This document shows, in pieces, positions 34,893 through 45,091 of a DNA stretch of 64,000 nucleotides. Positions within the stretch are counted from its first letter, which is position 1, and every line of letters starts with the position of its first letter. This DNA comes from Mesobacillus jeotgali (GTDB taxonomy: Bacteria > Bacillota > Bacilli > Bacillales > Cytobacillaceae), in the NCBI RefSeq assembly GCF_900166585.1, contig NZ_FVZC01000009.1, positions 1,995,444-2,059,443 on the forward strand, read 5' to 3'. The position numbers and the translations under genes are program-made. The notes below the pieces were generated by a model. It saw only the letters and a list, made by a program, of their open reading frames with translations, was not told where the DNA came from and ran no database searches.

Positions 34893-35207
34893 CTACTGCT
34901 TCAGCAGCTCGTTAACTCTGTTTACCTTTTCTTCCATCTTTCTTTTTACATCACGTCTGTCATCAATTCGAATATTAGTGGCTACTCGCTGGATACCTGC
35001 ATTGAATGGGGCTTCATGAATCGCCTGGATCACCTCAAATAACACAGGGAGTTCACCCTCGATCAGGGTATTCATCGGGGTAAGTTGATAACGGATAATG
35101 CCCTGCTCTTCATATTGTTTAAGGATTTTTTGGATATCTGCCACATAGGAACTTACACTTGGTGTCTGAGTTCCTATTGGAATCACAGTTACATCTACGA
35201 TTGCCAT
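34893..35207 (-). CDS. yqgV: MTH1187-family thiamine-binding protein YqgV
   Basis: 104 aa from the second ATG (35207), better spaced after AAGGAG and equal in length to YqgV. Ferredoxin-like DUF77 fold: MAIVDVTVIPIGTQTPSVS and YQLTPMNTLIEGELPVLFEV. Family members form tetramers and bind thiamine or HMP. Cytoplasmic; probably related to thiamine salvage, but no thiamine genes are nearby. Confidence 0.92.
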   Translation of the reverse strand: MAIVDVTVIPIGTQTPSVSSYVADIQKILKQYEEQGIIRYQLTPMNTLIEGELPVLFEVIQAIHEAPFNAGIQRVATNIRIDDRRDVKRKMEEKVNRVNELLKQ

Positions 35208-35231
35208 CATAATCTCTCCTTGCTGCCAATT

Positions 35232-36392
35232 TTATTTAACGAGTTCAATTATTTCCTTAGTTTCGATATTCAATACTCTTTCTAACTGGAACCCATAGAG
35301 GCACATCTTCCCGGAAGGGGAACAGGACAGTGGCTCATTTGATAATTCCGAGAAAATCATTTCCTCTTTTTTCGCCCCTAAGTCATAGCTCAACAGATCG
35401 AAGCCGCCATTATAGAGATCTGCTTCTCCCTGTTCCTTTGCCCGAAAATACATAAAAACCTTTTCATCCTCTATTAAATCATAATAAGGAACAACCCATC
35501 CAGAATAAGATGTTAGAAAAGGGGCAGTAAATTCAGCAACCGCAATTCCCCCATCCCTGGTGAAGGAATACAAGCCGAATCCAGGATTTTCGCCGTTTTC
35601 AACCTGGATGGTAAGTAAATACCTTCCTATAGAATCAAATTGATAAACTTCCTCGAACAATGTTTCAGAACCCTCTCCACTTACTGATACAGCTTTTAAT
35701 GGGGCTTTTAATGAGATTCCATCCTCATCCCACTGTTGATATGCAAGTACATCCTCTGTAATCCATCTGACGAAAGGCTCAGGCAAGTGAAGTTCTTTCA
35801 TGTTGGACTCTCTCAGGTCAAGTAAATGAGTGCTGAAATCCCATTCTTCACTAAAAGCAGAGATGACAAGCAAATTCTCATCGTATGGGTTCCATTCGAA
35901 GGTCAATTCATATGATTCAATATCCACTGAATACAATGCTCTGCCAGAAAAATCAATCACCGTAAGAATGCCTTTGTCCGATGCCGAACTGTGAATCAAC
36001 ACCTTTTCTTTTTTAGGACTTACTTCAGCCGCAATGATTGGATGTTCACTTTTATACAGAAGCTTCTTTTTACCTGTTAAAAGGTTATATAAATATAATA
36101 AAGAAGTGTTTTCGCTGTTATTCGATATGTAAAGAACCTCTGAATCACTCACCCATCCTGAAGCCTTATAAAACTCCTCTTGGGCGCTCATCTGGAGGGG
36201 AATGACCTCCAAACCTAAAAATGATGCCCCGGGAACTTCCTTCACTCGATCAGTGTTGTGCCTGGCATCTTCGTGCAGCGATGCGTCCAGCTGCCGGGAA
36301 CACCCGGAAAGGCTGTATGCAGAAGTGATGATGATTAATACTAACCATAAAATAAAAGGTGTATGATATAAATTCTCTTTCACTTGTTTCAC
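35232..36392 (-). CDS. yqgU: YqgU-like lipoprotein, beta-propeller
   Basis: 386 aa. A GTG at 36392 (AAAGGTGG upstream) is used; a second GTG three codons later is possible. Signal peptide (residues 8-31) with lipobox SLSGC. The rest has repeated beta-strand units (for example VLYISNNSENTSLLYLYN and VLIHSSASDKGILTVID) suggesting a propeller. It is anchored outside the membrane. Function unknown; B. subtilis YqgU is a similar lipoprotein at this place. Confidence 0.8.
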   Translation of the reverse strand: MKQVKENLYHTPFILWLVLIIITSAYSLSGCSRQLDASLHEDARHNTDRVKEVPGASFLGLEVIPLQMSAQEEFYKASGWVSDSEVLYISNNSENTSLLYLYNLLTGKKKLLYKSEHPIIAAEVSPKKEKVLIHSSASDKGILTVIDFSGRALYSVDIESYELTFEWNPYDENLLVISAFSEEWDFSTHLLDLRESNMKELHLPEPFVRWITEDVLAYQQWDEDGISLKAPLKAVSVSGEGSETLFEEVYQFDSIGRYLLTIQVENGENPGFGLYSFTRDGGIAVAEFTAPFLTSYSGWVVPYYDLIEDEKVFMYFRAKEQGEADLYNGGFDLLSYDLGAKKEEMIFSELSNEPLSCSPSGKMCLYGFQLERVLNIETKEIIELVK

Positions 36393-36618
36393 CTCTGCAC
36401 CACCTTTTAAACAATGTATATATCTGTACGTTGCTAAACGCTAAATGTTTCAATGAATTTTGAAAAATCCATTAAAATTTACAAATTTGAACAGTTATTG
36501 ATAACATACACCCCAGCAGTTAAAAATTCAATTTTAAAATACGGAAAAATTGCCTGAGTTAGGAATAATAGAACCACGAAGCCTATTCTTCCTAAATTGT
36601 GATTCCACTTCTCAACAA

Positions 36619-36650
36619 TAAAAACCTGCACCACAAGGGCGCAGGTTTTG
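36619..36650 (-). terminator. Terminator after the LtaS-type gene
   Basis: AAAACCTGC/GCAGGTTTT stem downstream of the stop codon. The spacer between yqgU and this gene (36393-36618) holds the yqgU promoter region and nothing else I can identify. Confidence 0.8.
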
Positions 36651-36658
36651 TTGATGTT

Positions 36659-38548
36659 TTACTTATCTGATTCAGGATCTGAACTCTCCTTGCCTTCTTT
36701 TTGCTCACCGTAGAATCTGAGTAAATCTCCGTAAATGATTTTATCGGAGTATTCAAGTTCATTCTTTGCTGACTCAAAGTATGGTTCACAAGATGCTTTT
36801 TCTGTCGGTTCACCTGTCGCTTTATCATAGCAAGTCTCACGTGTGAAGACATGATCCTTGGTGATGAAGCTTCCATCTCGAAGAACAGCAAAGTCACGTC
36901 GATCTTTAGAAAACAAGTCTGAGCCGAAATCGATGTTATCTTTCGTATCTATTCCCAACAAATGCAGGATTGTTGGCTTGATGTCTATTTGTCCTCCTAC
37001 AGTAGGAAGAACCTTGCCCTCCTGCCCAGGAATATGGACGATCAACGGAACTTTCTGAAGCTGGGTACTTTCAAATGGCGTAATTTCTTTACCGAGATAT
37101 TCACTCATCGCCTTATTGTGGTTTTCAGAGATTCCGTAATGGTCACCGTATAAAATAATGATGGAATCCTCGTACAGACCTTCATCTTTTAACTTTTGGA
37201 CAAACAGTTTAAGTGCTTCATCCTGATAACGGACAGTAGGGAAATAATTATTGACTGTCTTATCATTAGAGGTGTATGGCTGGATATAAAGGTCTTCCTC
37301 ATTCAGTTCAAATGGGAAATGGTTCGTCAATGTGATGAACTTTGAATAGAACGGTTTTGGCATCGCCTTCAAGTGGTCAACAGACTGCTGTAAAAACTCA
37401 ATGTCCTTCAGTCCCCACCCAATTGAGTTTTCTTCGTTTACTTCATAATCAGGAAGCGAATAAAAGCGTTCATAGCCTAATGATTGATACATGATGTCGC
37501 GGTTCCAGAAGCTCTTGTTATTTGCATGCAATGATGCTGTAAAATAGCCATTATCATTCAAGATTTCGGGAGTTGCGGTATATTCATTTCCGGAATGCGT
37601 AAAGAATACTGCACCACGGCTTAATGGATAAAGTGAGTTCTCAACCAGGAATTCAGAATCCGAAGTTTTTCCCTGGCCGGTCTGGTGATAAAAATTATTG
37701 AAATAATAACTTTCCTTAATAAAATCATTCAGGAATGGCGTGATTTCCTGGCCGTTCACGGTCTGGTTGATGACAAAGTTCTGTGTCGACTCCATGGAAA
37801 TAAGGATTACGTTCTTTCCTTTTGCAATTCCAAACATCTCATCATTTGGCGGCAGGTAATTTGCACGTACATAGTTATCAATATCTGCCAGTTCACTTCC
37901 GTCTGCCATTGCACGCTGTGCAGAAGACTTTGACTGGAGGAAAGCGTCATACAAGTGGTAATTGTATGTGCCTATGTTCTTCACTAACATCTCCCTGTCA
38001 AATGTCCTTGTCAATAGCTGTGGACGCTCTGTTTCCGCCATTCCCATGTTGAAAAAGGCAATGGCAATAGCTACAAGGAAAAAGGCTCTTCTGTCTACCT
38101 TGCTATATTCCCGATATCCCAACAAATTTGGTTTAATTTTCAGCAGAACGGCTAAAATGATGAAATCAGCAAAATAAAATAAATCACTGAAATTGATCAG
38201 TTCAGTCACACTGCTTCCAAGATCGCTCATGTTGCTTGTTTGGAAAAGTACAGGAATGGTCAGGAAGTCATTGAAGAAGCGATAAAACACTACGTTCGCG
38301 AACAATACTGCTGACACTATGAAGCTAGTAATCAAAATATAGCGTTTCTGAGTTTTCTCCTTCATGAACATACTGACTCCGAAAAGGATCATCAAGAAGC
38401 TCAGTGGATTTATGAACAGGATGATTTCCTGTCTCCAATTTTCAATTTTAATATCAAAGCTGGTCTTATAGGCGATATAAGTTTTTAGCCAAAGCAGAAT
38501 CGTGGCGATGACAACTAAGGACGCTTTTGGCCAGTTAATGTTTTTCAT
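36659..38548 (-). CDS. ltaS: Lipoteichoic acid synthase family protein (YqgS-like)
   Basis: 629 aa. Five membrane helices in the first 200 residues, then a large extracellular sulfatase-fold domain. Nucleophile Thr in [14 protein letters not shown] near residue 258, and metal ligands in [16 protein letters not shown] near 445-460. Uses phosphatidylglycerol to build polyglycerol phosphate. By synteny (yqgS, between yqgU and glcK) it corresponds to one of the accessory LtaS paralogues; YqgS is the sporulation-associated one in B. subtilis. Which LTA role it has here is inference. Confidence 0.9.
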   Translation of the reverse strand: MKNINWPKASLVVIATILLWLKTYIAYKTSFDIKIENWRQEIILFINPLSFLMILFGVSMFMKEKTQKRYILITSFIVSAVLFANVVFYRFFNDFLTIPVLFQTSNMSDLGSSVTELINFSDLFYFADFIILAVLLKIKPNLLGYREYSKVDRRAFFLVAIAIAFFNMGMAETERPQLLTRTFDREMLVKNIGTYNYHLYDAFLQSKSSAQRAMADGSELADIDNYVRANYLPPNDEMFGIAKGKNVILISMESTQNFVINQTVNGQEITPFLNDFIKESYYFNNFYHQTGQGKTSDSEFLVENSLYPLSRGAVFFTHSGNEYTATPEILNDNGYFTASLHANNKSFWNRDIMYQSLGYERFYSLPDYEVNEENSIGWGLKDIEFLQQSVDHLKAMPKPFYSKFITLTNHFPFELNEEDLYIQPYTSNDKTVNNYFPTVRYQDEALKLFVQKLKDEGLYEDSIIILYGDHYGISENHNKAMSEYLGKEITPFESTQLQKVPLIVHIPGQEGKVLPTVGGQIDIKPTILHLLGIDTKDNIDFGSDLFSKDRRDFAVLRDGSFITKDHVFTRETCYDKATGEPTEKASCEPYFESAKNELEYSDKIIYGDLLRFYGEQKEGKESSDPESDK

Positions 38549-38784
38549 CCGATTGCTACCTCCCTGTTAACAGTAACAGATATGGGAATTTTTAGGGTTA
38601 TTTTTCCATTCCTCAAGAATCAAAGATAATCTTAATACTTTTTTTTCTAAAAAGCAAACAAAATTAAAGCCAAAAAAGCCTAGACCACTCTCTGTGTTTT
38701 TCCACAATTATAGACGATTCAAACCTGGAAAAGTTTCAGGAACGTCCATTTTTCTAAAATTGAAACTTTTGGCATGAATTAAAT

Positions 38785-38811
38785 AGGGAGTTTTCTCATA
38801 GAAAACTCCCT
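38785..38811 (-). terminator. Terminator after glcK
   Basis: GGGAGTTTTCT/AGAAAACTCCC stem, 8 bases past the stop. Confidence 0.85.
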
Positions 38812-38818
38812 GACCTTA

Positions 38819-39796
38819 TCATATGTGACCAATCTTATTTTTAACCAGCCAGGCGGCACCGATCACTCCTGCATCATTTCCTAAAGTCGCGATACTGATT
38901 TCGGTTGATTGTGCCACACGAGGAAAGGAATTGCGCAAAAACTGTTCTTTCACAGGATTCAGCAAGACATCGCCCGCTTTTGATACCCCGCCGCCGAGTA
39001 CAATTTTTTCAGGATTTAGTGTATTGGCGATGTTTGCAAGAGCAATTCCCAAATGCAGAGCCACTGTATCAATAACTCTTAACGCCAATTCGTCATTTCT
39101 TTTTGCTGAATCGAATACATCCTTGGCCGTTACAAGACCCGTTTCCCTGTAAACTGCAGCCAGCTCTCCCTCAGATGATCCTGTATTCAATAATTCAACA
39201 GCAATCCTAACGATACCAGTCGCAGAAGCGATCGTTTCAAGGCAGCCTGTCTTTCCACAGTTACATGGAGCTCCGCCTTCAGCAAGAGAAGTAATATGGC
39301 CGATTTCTCCGGCAGCGCCGCTTACACCGTGGACAATATCACCATTCGTAATGACGCCTCCTCCGACACCGGTACCGAGCGTTACACATACCAGGTCTTT
39401 TGCGCCGTTACCGGCACCTTTCCACATTTCTCCCAGTGCCGCACAGTTTGCATCGTTATCGATTACTGCCGGCAGCGAAGTTTCTACTTCAAGCAAATCC
39501 TTTAGTGGGTAAGGTTCACGCCAGCCAAGATTCACCGCTTCGAAAATTACACCCGTTGCAAGATCTACAGGCCCAGGGGCTCCCATGCCGATCCCAAGGA
39601 TTTCGTTCTTGGAATGTCCCAGTTCCTCAAGCTTCGCGTCAATTGCTTTTGCGATGTTGACTGTTATGTTTTTCCCTTCATTTGAAACATCAGTGGGAAT
39701 CTCCCATTTATTCAGGATTTCTCCGTATAAACTCATGAAAGCCAATTTTGTTGTTGTTCCTCCTAAATCTACACCGACAATCCATTTTTCAGCCAT
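38819..39796 (-). CDS. glcK: Glucokinase, ROK family
   Basis: 325 aa. [15 protein letters not shown] at the N-terminus is the ATP-binding ROK motif; [20 protein letters not shown] (catalytic Asp) and [13 protein letters not shown] follow. Zinc motif [23 protein letters not shown] near residue 165-187. It phosphorylates glucose to glucose-6-phosphate in the cytoplasm. Six bases separate it from yqgQ, with its ribosome binding site inside yqgQ. Same pair as B. subtilis. Confidence 0.96.
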   Translation of the reverse strand: MAEKWIVGVDLGGTTTKLAFMSLYGEILNKWEIPTDVSNEGKNITVNIAKAIDAKLEELGHSKNEILGIGMGAPGPVDLATGVIFEAVNLGWREPYPLKDLLEVETSLPAVIDNDANCAALGEMWKGAGNGAKDLVCVTLGTGVGGGVITNGDIVHGVSGAAGEIGHITSLAEGGAPCNCGKTGCLETIASATGIVRIAVELLNTGSSEGELAAVYRETGLVTAKDVFDSAKRNDELALRVIDTVALHLGIALANIANTLNPEKIVLGGGVSKAGDVLLNPVKEQFLRNSFPRVAQSTEISIATLGNDAGVIGAAWLVKNKIGHI

Positions 39797-39802
39797 ACTG
39801 CG

Positions 39803-40018
39803 TCACCTTTTCTCATTTGCTTTTTTTTCTTTTTCCATCCGGATCTCCTGCCTCAAAAGCAAAATCGCGGATTGGTATTCTTTTGTCTCAATCATCTGGG
39901 AATCGTACAGTTCCTTAAGCTCGGCCAGCATGAGCTCTAAGTCCGCTACTCTGTCGCCTATGTAAATAAATGTCCCAAAATTTTTAAGGAACTGCTGGAT
40001 ATCATAAATTGTCTTCAA
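39803..40018 (-). CDS. yqgQ: YqgQ family protein (DUF910)
   Basis: 71 aa from a TTG start preceded by GAGGGG. The sequence KTIYDIQQFLKNFGTFIYIGDR is typical DUF910; two helices form a small three-helix bundle. Reported structural studies suggest single-stranded nucleic acid binding, but the role is unclear. Cotranscribed with glcK. Confidence 0.92.
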   Translation of the reverse strand: MKTIYDIQQFLKNFGTFIYIGDRVADLELMLAELKELYDSQMIETKEYQSAILLLRQEIRMEKEKKANEKR

Positions 40019-40273
40019 CTTAATCCCCTCAATGTTTGTGAAAATAAGAGCATGTTTAACATTTTAAGTATATAGGATACCCTTTGCCTCCTCAAGTAGG
40101 CTGTGAAGAATTTCATGACAAAATAGGGCAGTCAAAATAAAAACCACCCGTGAGAACGGGTGGTTTTCTCTGCGGCTGAAAGCCTTTGTTACTGACCAGA
40201 CCCTAAAGGGCTACTGAAAGGTTCGCCAATTGTACTACTTCTACTGGCCAGACCTCAAAGGCCTTCTCCCCTT

Positions 40274-40756
40274 TTAACTTCTTTTCTTTTTCTTCACTTC
40301 TTCTCCTGTGAATGGATCAATGTACTCCATCATCGTTAACTGCTCTGCGACTATATCATCCTGTATTTGATTTCGAATGTATTCTTCTATTACCTTTTTA
40401 TTTCTACCTACTGTATCGACATAATATCCTGTACACCAGAATTTACGGTTTCCATATCTGTATTTCAGGTTTGCGTGACGATCAAATATCATTAAACTGC
40501 TTTTCCCTTTTAAGTAACCGACAAAAGAGGACACACTTATTTTGGGCGGTATACTCACTAACATATGTACGTGGTCCTTACAGGCGGTTGCTTCAATTAT
40601 TTCTACACCTTTTCTTTCACATAATGTACGCAGTATTTCCCCAATATCTTTTTTGATTTTCCCATAAATGATTTGTCTCCTATACTTTGGGGCGAATACG
40701 ATGTGATACTTACAATTCCAGGTAGTGTGTGCTAAACTGTTATTGTCTTTAGACAT
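40274..40756 (-). CDS. tnpA: IS200/IS605-family transposase TnpA (Y1)
   Basis: 160 aa. HUH motif DHVHMLVSIPP near residue 63, catalytic Tyr in helix EEYIRNQIQDD near 130. Start KYHIVFAPKYRRQIIYG is typical of IS200 TnpA. It acts as a dimer on single-stranded DNA. The ATG follows GGAGG, but that site lies in a hairpin stem (40760-40822), which should keep translation low. The frame is intact, so the element may be active. Confidence 0.95.
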   Translation of the reverse strand: MSKDNNSLAHTTWNCKYHIVFAPKYRRQIIYGKIKKDIGEILRTLCERKGVEIIEATACKDHVHMLVSIPPKISVSSFVGYLKGKSSLMIFDRHANLKYRYGNRKFWCTGYYVDTVGRNKKVIEEYIRNQIQDDIVAEQLTMMEYIDPFTGEEVKKKKRS

Positions 40757-40759
40757 GGG

Positions 40760-40822
40760 ACTTCCTCCGTGCTGATATTTTTGGTTGGCGAACCAAAAAA
40801 TATTTTAGCACCGTGGGGAAGT
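40760..40822 (-). promoter_or_regulatory. Hairpin covering the TnpA ribosome binding site
   Basis: Minus strand: ACTTCC...GTGCT...TTTTTTGGTT pairs with AACCAAAAA...AGCAC...GGAAGT, so GGAGG is inside the stem. Same principle as known for IS200. Confidence 0.65.
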
Positions 40823-40885
40823 TTTTTTAATACCACGCTGAAAGCTTTTTGGAACCCCAGGCATAGCCCGGGGTTTTCATTTCCA

Positions 40886-40911
40886 CAAAAAAAGCAGCAA
40901 TCGCTGCTTTG
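40886..40911 (-). terminator. Terminator after spoVAF
   Basis: AAAGCAGC/GCTGCTTT stem with a T run on the minus strand. Confidence 0.8.
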
Positions 40912-40922
40912 GCTAAAACAAT

Positions 40923-42383
40923 TTAACGGTCAGGATCCTGCGGTTTTAAAATCCTTGGCCTCCTGTTCTTTAAAGGAATTGGTGACCTGACGAGTACATC
41001 CCTGAATGCCCGAGGATTGAAAGGGATGAACGGCCAGAGATAAGGGACACCAAACGATTTCATTCTCACAAGCAAGAAGATGAACAGCACTATGCCGATC
41101 AGGAATCCATAGAGATGGAATGCTGCTGTCATAATTAACAGAAATATCCTGACCAGCCGGTTTGCCAGGCTCATCTCATAACTTGGAGTCGCAAATGTAC
41201 CAATAGCTGCAATTGCAAGATAAAGGATCACTTCATTGGTCAGCAAGCCTACTTCAACTGCCACCTGTCCAATCATCAGTGCAGCAACAAGCCCAAGTGC
41301 GGTTGCCAGGGAGGTCGGGGTATGGATGGCTGCCATCCTTAGGACGTCAATGCCTATTTCAATCAGGAAAAACTGTAGGAATAAGGGAAGCTGACCGGGA
41401 TCATTTGGCCCGATAAAAGATAACCCTTTTGGGAGCAGTTCTGGTTTAACCGCGAATAAATACCATAATGGCAGCAAAAATATGGAGGACCAGACCGCCA
41501 TGAATCGAACCATTCGCAAATAAGCGCCAACAAGCGGCTTATTACGATACTCTTCAGCATGCTGCAAATGATGCCAGAAGGTTGTTGGCGTAATCAGGGC
41601 ACTTGGCGAGCCATCGACGATAATGCAGACATGCCCTTCATATAGATGGGTAGCTGCCGTATCTGGCCGCTCCGTGTATCTCACGGTTGGAAATGGGTTC
41701 CAATGGCGGCCTGAAATAAATTCTTCAATCGTTTTCTCCCCCATTGGCAAGCCGTCAGTATCAATTTTACTGATCGAATCCTTCACTTTCTTTACCATAT
41801 CGGGATCAGCGATATCCTCAATATAACAAACAACTATATCTGTTTGGGACCGCCTTCCGACCTGCATGTATTCCATTCTTAAAGTGCGGTCACGGATTCT
41901 CCTCCTCGTTAACGCCGTATTGAATACCAGGGTTTCCACAAAGCCATCTCTCGCACCCCGCACAACCCTTTCTGTATCTGGCTCCTGCGGTCCGCGGACA
42001 GGATATGTTCTCGCATCAATCAGAATGACTTCCGTAATCCCATCAACCGCAAGAGCCGTTGGGCCGGCCAGCACCATATCTGCTACTTTATCGAGATCAT
42101 CAGTCGTCTCCACCTCGACATAAGGAATATAGGTTTTGACAAGTTTTTTTAGTGTATCTACGTCCAGGGTCCCCGGCTCAAGTTTTGCCAGCAACTGCAT
42201 GATATAGAGTAATATGTCGTCTTTAACAAATCCATCAACCAGGAATAAGGCCATATCTCTGCCAGCATATTCCACATCAAGCTGAATCACATCGAAACTC
42301 TTGCCAATCCCTAATTCTTCTCTTAAAAATGCGATATTGTCTTTTAAGTTTTCATGCACTGGATGTTTCTTTTTTTCAGCCAT
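40923..42383 (-). CDS. spoVAF: SpoVAF spore germination ion channel subunit
   Basis: 486 aa from the ATG at 42383 (AGAGGTG upstream); an ATG further up has no ribosome binding site. GerA-A family: N-terminal soluble domain (1-270) with LFLVDGFVKDDILLYIMQ and LIDARTYPVRGPQEPDTERVV, then about five membrane helices (about 285-460). Closest in character to SpoVAF (493 aa in B. subtilis). SpoVAF with FigP is reported to work as an ion channel in germinating spores. Here it stands alone, outside any spoVA operon. A weak sigma-G-like element lies near 42472-42500. Confidence 0.85.
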   Translation of the reverse strand: MAEKKKHPVHENLKDNIAFLREELGIGKSFDVIQLDVEYAGRDMALFLVDGFVKDDILLYIMQLLAKLEPGTLDVDTLKKLVKTYIPYVEVETTDDLDKVADMVLAGPTALAVDGITEVILIDARTYPVRGPQEPDTERVVRGARDGFVETLVFNTALTRRRIRDRTLRMEYMQVGRRSQTDIVVCYIEDIADPDMVKKVKDSISKIDTDGLPMGEKTIEEFISGRHWNPFPTVRYTERPDTAATHLYEGHVCIIVDGSPSALITPTTFWHHLQHAEEYRNKPLVGAYLRMVRFMAVWSSIFLLPLWYLFAVKPELLPKGLSFIGPNDPGQLPLFLQFFLIEIGIDVLRMAAIHTPTSLATALGLVAALMIGQVAVEVGLLTNEVILYLAIAAIGTFATPSYEMSLANRLVRIFLLIMTAAFHLYGFLIGIVLFIFLLVRMKSFGVPYLWPFIPFNPRAFRDVLVRSPIPLKNRRPRILKPQDPDR

Positions 42384-42552
42384 TTTATCTTTAACACCTC
42401 TCATTAACGACGACCAATATTTTCCTGTCGATTCCTTTCTCCATCTTAGCCAAAACACTCTAAAAAAATACTTAGATGCATGTGTTCCGGACAAGTATCA
42501 TATAGTGTTTATACCGACCTGCCTACCTTAAAATCGAAAAAGGATGAGTATA

Positions 42553-43434
42553 ATGAAAAAGCTGTGGTTCTTAAGCATAAGCGCGCTGGCAATTGCTGTC
42601 TCTGCCTTGATAATCCAACTGCAAATCGTCAACACATCGACGGAGACCATTACATTTTTTCCCTTGAATGATGCGGTCCACTATAAAAGTGCCAGCACTG
42701 CATTGATTCTTCAAAGGGATAAAAAAAACAACCAGCACCTGGTTGATTGGAAGGTTCATTCTACGTTGGACCAAGCTGCCTATCTCAGACAGGATATGGG
42801 CCTCCTATTTGTAAATGGACTTTTAAAAGGTAAATTAGCTAAATGGGATCAGGATACAGCCGATTTAATTCAGGAAGAGTTTATTTCATATGGAGAAAGC
42901 GCAAGATATGACGCCATTACATTTCATTATGCAGAGCTGCATGGTGATGGGGACAGGATTACAAGCGCCCAAAGAATGTCTGATGATATGATTTATGTGG
43001 TCGACTCGCCGTTCAGCCCGCTTCAATCCTTCACAATAGCCAAAAGTAATCAGGAAAAGGAATGGAAAAAGGTGCTGGACCAGAGTGTAAAGAACAAGCT
43101 CTACCAAAGCCTGAGAAAAGCAGAAAACACATTCAGATTTAAAGCGTTGAATTATAGTGTCATTCCACTGGATACAATCAGAAGGTATGAAGATCAGCCT
43201 CTGAAAGGATTTACGCAAAAGGAGACTTCCAACATACTGGGGAAATTATGGGAAGGGTTGTATAAGAATTATTACCTGGGCATAAAAAAAAGCGATGGCA
43301 CTACCGTAGACCCGATTGATAGTACCATGCCCCTAATTTTGATTTCACGTGATAAGAGCCATCTGTTGGTCATCACCCAAACAAAGGCCGGGGAAAGCAT
43401 TGTCCTTAAGCAGCTTCTTCAAGATAGTAATTGA
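42553..43434 (+). CDS. Hypothetical exported or membrane-anchored protein
   Basis: 293 aa from the ATG at 42553 (AAAAGGATGAG upstream). N-terminal hydrophobic helix (residues 2-22), then a soluble domain of about 270 residues with no Cys and no motif I recognise (WKVHSTLDQAAYLRQDMGLLF, FRFKALNYSVIPLDTIRRYED). It is probably anchored with its bulk outside. It is divergent from spoVAF and its 3' end overlaps gluP by 29 bases. Function unknown; a germination link is only guilt by location. Confidence 0.75.
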   Translation: MKKLWFLSISALAIAVSALIIQLQIVNTSTETITFFPLNDAVHYKSASTALILQRDKKNNQHLVDWKVHSTLDQAAYLRQDMGLLFVNGLLKGKLAKWDQDTADLIQEEFISYGESARYDAITFHYAELHGDGDRITSAQRMSDDMIYVVDSPFSPLQSFTIAKSNQEKEWKKVLDQSVKNKLYQSLRKAENTFRFKALNYSVIPLDTIRRYEDQPLKGFTQKETSNILGKLWEGLYKNYYLGIKKSDGTTVDPIDSTMPLILISRDKSHLLVITQTKAGESIVLKQLLQDSN

Positions 43435-44953
43435 TCTGTTCAAGAGTCTTCTCGTAACTTTCTTTACCAGGATTAAGCTCAACAGCTTTTTTGGCATAAA
43501 TGCGGGCTAATTCAAGATTTTTTTCATCAAAATAAATCAAGGCAAGATTGTAATATGCTTCATGGAATTCTGGCTCCATATCGATCACCTTTAGAAGATG
43601 TTTTTTTGCATCCTCAAGCCTGCCCAGCTTGATTTCCGTAAACGAAAGCATGAATAAAGATTCCGACGAAAGCTCTTCCGACTCGCCATATTCGCTTAGC
43701 AGGTCATTTGCCTGTTGATATTCCTCTGCTTTTATATGCTGCTGAGCGAGCACTAATACAGATCTTTCATCTATCAGGTCAGCTTTTCCGCTAAAGCCAT
43801 ACTGCAATGAAAAAAAGATTACCGCAACGGCCACTGCCAGGAATGCACTTTGCAGCAAGGGGCGCCTTTTCTTTGGTAGATGGAAGATTCCTGCAGATAT
43901 AAATCCTCCAAACAGGCCTCCTATATGCCCGGCATTATCGATCCCAGGTATCGTAAAGCCGAAAGCGAGATTGATGCCAAGTACTACGAGGATATTGAGC
44001 CCCAACGTCCGCCAAAACAGCCGCGGCCTGGCAACCCCAAAATATAGTAATGCACCGAAGCAGCCAAATATTGCTCCACTGGCCCCGGCCGAAAGGTTTG
44101 GACTGTAAATGAAACTGGCAAGCACGCCACTGAAACCAGCTACGATATAAATGATTAAAAATCGAAAATTCCCGTACAGCCGTTCCACCATTGTTCCTAA
44201 ATAATATAAAGCCAGGGTATTCATGAACAAATGAAGCAGTCCTATATGGATGAATATCGGAGTGAAAAACCTCCACCATTCTCCCTTAAGGATCAGAGGG
44301 TTGAACTTTGCACCAAACTTAATCAGGGTGGAAGTATCTGTACTTCCTCCCGCTGCCTCAAGAACTAAAAACATTAATATCTGGATTGCAATGAATATAT
44401 AGGTAAAAAAGGGCTTTCCATAACGGAATACTGATTGCTCATCTTTCGCCCTTTCCACCGCCCTTAACAGAGCATTATTCTTGATTGTCTCAATAACCTC
44501 TCCTGACGGTTCTCCAGCATAATCAAAATTTAGCTGGTCATCAAATCTGCTTCCCAGCATCATTAATGACTCTTCGGCATTGGACCTTTCTACTATGACG
44601 GATTCAACTGTTACCTTTCCATTTTCAGAAAGATATGGCTTAGCCACGTGAAAATTATAATCATCAACAGGTGGATATGCACTAAAGTAAAGATTAAGTA
44701 CTTTTAACTCCCCTTTAGCAAACTTCCTGCGAATTCTTTCACCGTTTTCGGCAACCATCATGATGTCTCGCTGGAGCCAGTTGCTCCAATCCAAATTATA
44801 ATGAAGCAGGCGCACAACCTGCGAATGTTTGTTTTCTGTTTTCTCCAGCCACAGCTCTCCCTGATCCTGTGAAACCTGAAGGACTCGATACTCCTTCTTA
44901 ACAATCAGGAATTCCGCAGTTTTCCAAAACAAGTATTCTTCCAATAAAGCCAA
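43406..44953 (-). CDS. gluP: Rhomboid protease GluP (YqgP) with TPR tail
   Basis: 515 aa from TTG (GGGGAG upstream). An N-terminal cytosolic domain (about 1-190) is followed by a six-helix rhomboid core: FFTPIFIHIGLLHLFMNTLALYY, catalytic GASGAIFG and His in NAGHIGGLFGG. Two TPR units at the C-terminus (about 410-500). B. subtilis YqgP cleaves magnesium transporter MgtE and cooperates with FtsH in manganese stress. All catalytic residues are present. Confidence 0.95.
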   Translation of the reverse strand: MALLEEYLFWKTAEFLIVKKEYRVLQVSQDQGELWLEKTENKHSQVVRLLHYNLDWSNWLQRDIMMVAENGERIRRKFAKGELKVLNLYFSAYPPVDDYNFHVAKPYLSENGKVTVESVIVERSNAEESLMMLGSRFDDQLNFDYAGEPSGEVIETIKNNALLRAVERAKDEQSVFRYGKPFFTYIFIAIQILMFLVLEAAGGSTDTSTLIKFGAKFNPLILKGEWWRFFTPIFIHIGLLHLFMNTLALYYLGTMVERLYGNFRFLIIYIVAGFSGVLASFIYSPNLSAGASGAIFGCFGALLYFGVARPRLFWRTLGLNILVVLGINLAFGFTIPGIDNAGHIGGLFGGFISAGIFHLPKKRRPLLQSAFLAVAVAVIFFSLQYGFSGKADLIDERSVLVLAQQHIKAEEYQQANDLLSEYGESEELSSESLFMLSFTEIKLGRLEDAKKHLLKVIDMEPEFHEAYYNLALIYFDEKNLELARIYAKKAVELNPGKESYEKTLEQINYYLEEAA

Positions 44954-45068
44954 CTTCTCCCCTACTTTCTCGCCAGAGTCCAGCCACTAATATACTATAT
45001 TTTTTCCTCTCCAAAATTATTATAAACCAAATAACTTGTTGCGAGATATAAAGAGCCCTTTAAAGCAG

Positions 45069-45091
45069 AAAAAGACCCAACTAGGTCTTTT
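45069..45091 (-). terminator. Terminator after the yqgO-like gene
   Basis: AAAAGACC/GGTCTTTT stem. Confidence 0.75.

Larger units (their letters stand above)
40138..40880 (-). mobile_element. IS200-type insertion sequence (IS200/IS605 family)
   Basis: Contains a full-length tnpA and end hairpins instead of inverted repeats: AACCACCCGT/ACGGGTGGTT at 40142-40167 and AACCCCAGGC/GCCCGGGGTT at 40853-40876. It lies between yqgQ and spoVAF. Exact cleavage sites cannot be fixed by eye, so the ends are approximate. No tnpB is present. Hairpin-ended elements of this type move by single-strand excision and integration. Confidence 0.8.

Noticed and set aside
40138..40880. IS605-type element with tnpB or guide RNA
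   Set aside because: No tnpB frame is present on either strand; only tnpA and end hairpins.
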